NCBI GenBank assembly: GCA_013399895.1
Contig: VXBA01003715.1
Span: 402,351 to 466,350, forward strand
DNA: 64,000 nucleotides
Reading direction: 5' to 3'
From: Serilophus lunatus
Taxonomy: Eukaryota > Chordata > Aves > Passeriformes > Eurylaimidae
Shown: positions 61,801 through 64,000 of the stretch, in pieces
Layout: each line of letters begins with the position of its first letter
Position numbering within the stretch: position 1 is the stretch's first letter
Program-made: the position numbers and the translations under genes
The notes under the pieces: model-generated
Told to the model about the DNA's origin: nothing
Databases searched by the model: none
The model's input: only the letters and a program-made list of their open reading frames with translations

Positions 61801-63210
61801 TTCCAACATTTGTACCACGTTTAGGGCAAGCAGCAAAATAAGAGCAAACTCAGCTACATAAACATTTCTTCTGCTTTTCTCCTATCTCATTAACTCCAAT
61901 ATATCCAGCCCTTCAGTGAGTCTCGCTGCAGCTGCTCCTCACAGATATCAGAATCATGGTACAACTTGGAATGTCAGTTTATATTAAATATGTAAAAAAC
62001 AGCTTCTTTGTTCCAGGGATCAGAACAAGAACTCCCTAATATATCAGCACTAAAAGGAAATAAAGAGAGCTCCCAAACTTAGTACTTTAATTTTTTTTTT
62101 AAATTATTCTGATACATTAAGCCTGGTTTATGACTTCTGAATGCCTGCAATTTAAAATCCTTGAAGAGAATGGGTTAGGATTTAGCAGATGACACCAATC
62201 ATTGTCGAAGTGTTACTGGTGGCATTGTAGAGATTTGAAGTAGTATAACAGGCTGTGAAGGTCCAGATTTTCTATAGAGTTAAGGAGCAAGTGACCTGAG
62301 CACCTCATAGATCATGGGATATTACAGAGAAGAAAACCTCATCACCACACAGTGGATGTCCTGGTTTCAGATAGAGAGAAAGCTGTCTGTTTACATCAGC
62401 TCTTTAAAGTTTTTATGTAGATCTTACGTAAATGCCAAAACACCCATTTTGAGATTAGCAAAGAAAAAGTATGTCAGAAAAAATGTAGTCAGTAATTACT
62501 TTGAAAGAGAAGCGATTGTTTATGAGTTGTGATAGAGCACGTAATATCCTTAACCACAGAGAATAGTGAGAAGTGAGATACTGAATCTTTCAAGGATCTG
62601 ATAATGTCCAATGAAGTTTAAAAGAGAAGTCGGAAAGCTAAGAAGTAGCAGTTATCAAGCAAGGAATTGATAAGAAAAAAGACAAAAAATGTAGTTTTAA
62701 AGTATGTTAAAGCCTTCGAAACTGTGCACTGGCGGGGTTTTTTAGCTACTTTGTTACTTTGGTTTGCCAACTGTAGAAAATTCAGTAGAGTCAAGGTGGT
62801 TGAAGCTGTAAATCAGGTCTGACAAAATGGAATAGAGAATATCAGTTGCTAGCAATGTCTCTTTCTTATGAATATTTATTAAACAGAAAATAAAACACTT
62901 CTAAGTCTTCATTTTGCAAGAAGCATAACACATCACATAACATAATACTTTTGTATTTGCTGTGCTGACAGTTTTGCTTCTCAGTGCTAAGTGTCACTCG
63001 CCTTGGAAAGGGATACTCGTAGCAGACTCTGAGAGGGAAAACTTAGAGAACTCTCCTGAGATAGCACTGTGCATCTTTCCTTGAGTAAAACGTACTGCCA
63101 GTACCACCCCTCTGAGCCACACAGATAGCTGGATCAAAGTCTCAGCAGTGAGACTATCCCTAGTTCCACATGCTAGCACCAGCCTGGTCCAACAGAAACA
63201 GTATCCCAGT
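55871..63210. other. Anonymous AT-rich non-coding stretch
   Basis: No gene, RNA or repeat family recognised over 7.3 kb. The longest frames (115 codons on the minus strand at 59994-60341 and 112 codons on the plus strand at 60478-60816) show no domain or signal. The stretch is notably free of CR1 and LTR copies compared with 16-51 kb. Confidence 0.55.
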
Positions 63211-63356
63211 ATTTTATAGACTATATTCTATATAATCTATAGAATACATAGAAATATTATATTTATATGTGTATAAATATATGTAAATATATATATTTAT
63301 ATATAATATATATTTCTATATATTATATATAAAAATTATATGTTATATAATAGAAA
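63211..63356. repeat. AT-only low-complexity tract with inverted repeats
   Basis: Nearly pure A/T over about 145 bases. Short self-complementary blocks (TCTATAGA, ATATATATTTATATATA, TATATATTATATATA) make hairpin or cruciform formation plausible. Confidence 0.9.
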
Positions 63357-64000
63357 CATGTGAAAAGACTGCAGCTGCTCAATGCATTTAAACTCTGTTT
63401 CTCCACGTACATTTGTCTAGGGTTTTTCTTTGTTTTGTTCTTTATTTTATTTTTTTCCATTTACTTACTAGATTTTTGTGTTTGCTTCACACAGTGTAAA
63501 TGTTCAGTAAGACAGCTCACCTTCTCCTTATGAGACACTTGATTCAGTGACAGATGTGAATATTTTACTTTAAATCATGAATCACACCTTTGCTCTGACT
63601 TTATTGCAATGTCTTTCAAGGTTTGTTTGGAGCCAAGCTGAGATAAATAAGGTAGCTGCAAATTTCCCAGCAAGGATTGTATGAAACAGGAGTAGCCTTG
63701 ATAAACCTGATCTCAGCTTTTTTAATCTGCCAGCACAATAGATACTGAGACAAAATCCCACAAGGACATTATTCCCAGGAATTATCCAACAGTATGTAAA
63801 CTCATGATCCCTGTGATAGATTAACCTAAAGTTTGTTCACTGAATCATGGGAGAAAGATATATACATTGTTTGTTCTATAGGAAACTCTTGAGTGTTTTG
63901 TAGTCTAGCCCATTGTGTAAGATATGCTTGCATAATCACTTTACGAGCTTACAGGTCCAAAGCTGAAACATGCTGGATAAAGACAAATCGCTGAAAAAAA
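63357..64000. other. Anonymous non-coding end of window
   Basis: No gene or repeat recognised. No open frame longer than 60 codons starts here. Confidence 0.55.

Noticed and set aside
1..64000. Bacterial or phage features such as operons, CRISPR arrays or ribosome binding sites
   Set aside because: CR1, avian LTRs, a tRNA SINE and stop-dense AT-rich DNA identify a bird nuclear genome.

Overview
The window is vertebrate nuclear DNA from a bird. The strongest evidence is the repeat content. There are several fragments of the CR1 LINE, with the typical 3' end built on ATTCTATG repeats. There are several solo long terminal repeats (LTRs) that match avian endogenous retrovirus families. There is also a tRNA-Ile-headed SINE with a CR1-like tail near 45.2 kb, of the type known as TguSINE1 in zebra finch, which makes a passerine the best guess. 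The background is AT-rich. No rRNA, functional tRNA, CRISPR or bacterial-style gene is visible. I could not recognise a single host protein-coding exon: outside repeats and GC-rich islands the open frames are short and look like chance.

Layout. 1-10.4 kb: anonymous AT-rich DNA. 10.4-11.2 kb: a probable LTR. 11.2-16.7 kb: anonymous. 16.7-20.3 kb: an LTR cluster, with a GC-rich minus-strand LTR interrupted by a 103-base gap, a probable plus-strand LTR, and a well-supported plus-strand solo LTR at 19747-20307. 22.9-25.5 kb: a degenerate CR1 split by a minus-strand solo LTR. 26.85-28.25 kb: a 1.15 kb minus-strand LTR followed by a CR1 3' tail. 28.2-32.8 kb: anonymous. 32.8-33.5 kb: an isolated CpG-rich island. 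34.9 kb: a CR1 tail. 37.2-40.8 kb: a repeat cluster of minus-strand CR1 plus two plus-strand LTRs. 45.2 kb: the SINE. 46.6-50.9 kb: three CR1 pieces, two head to head. This block carries two exact duplications (296 and 286 bp), each joined through a single N and almost certainly assembly artefacts. 50.9-64 kb: anonymous AT-rich DNA with an AT tract, a purine tract, a small GC-richer block and a second AT tract.

No genes here work together in a pathway. The window reads as an intergenic or long-intron landscape shaped by retroelements. The items most worth checking are the two false duplications, the orphan CpG island at 33 kb, the LTR nested in CR1, the two inverted LTR pairs, and the tRNA-Ile SINE as a lineage marker. 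I saw no convincing new biological system.
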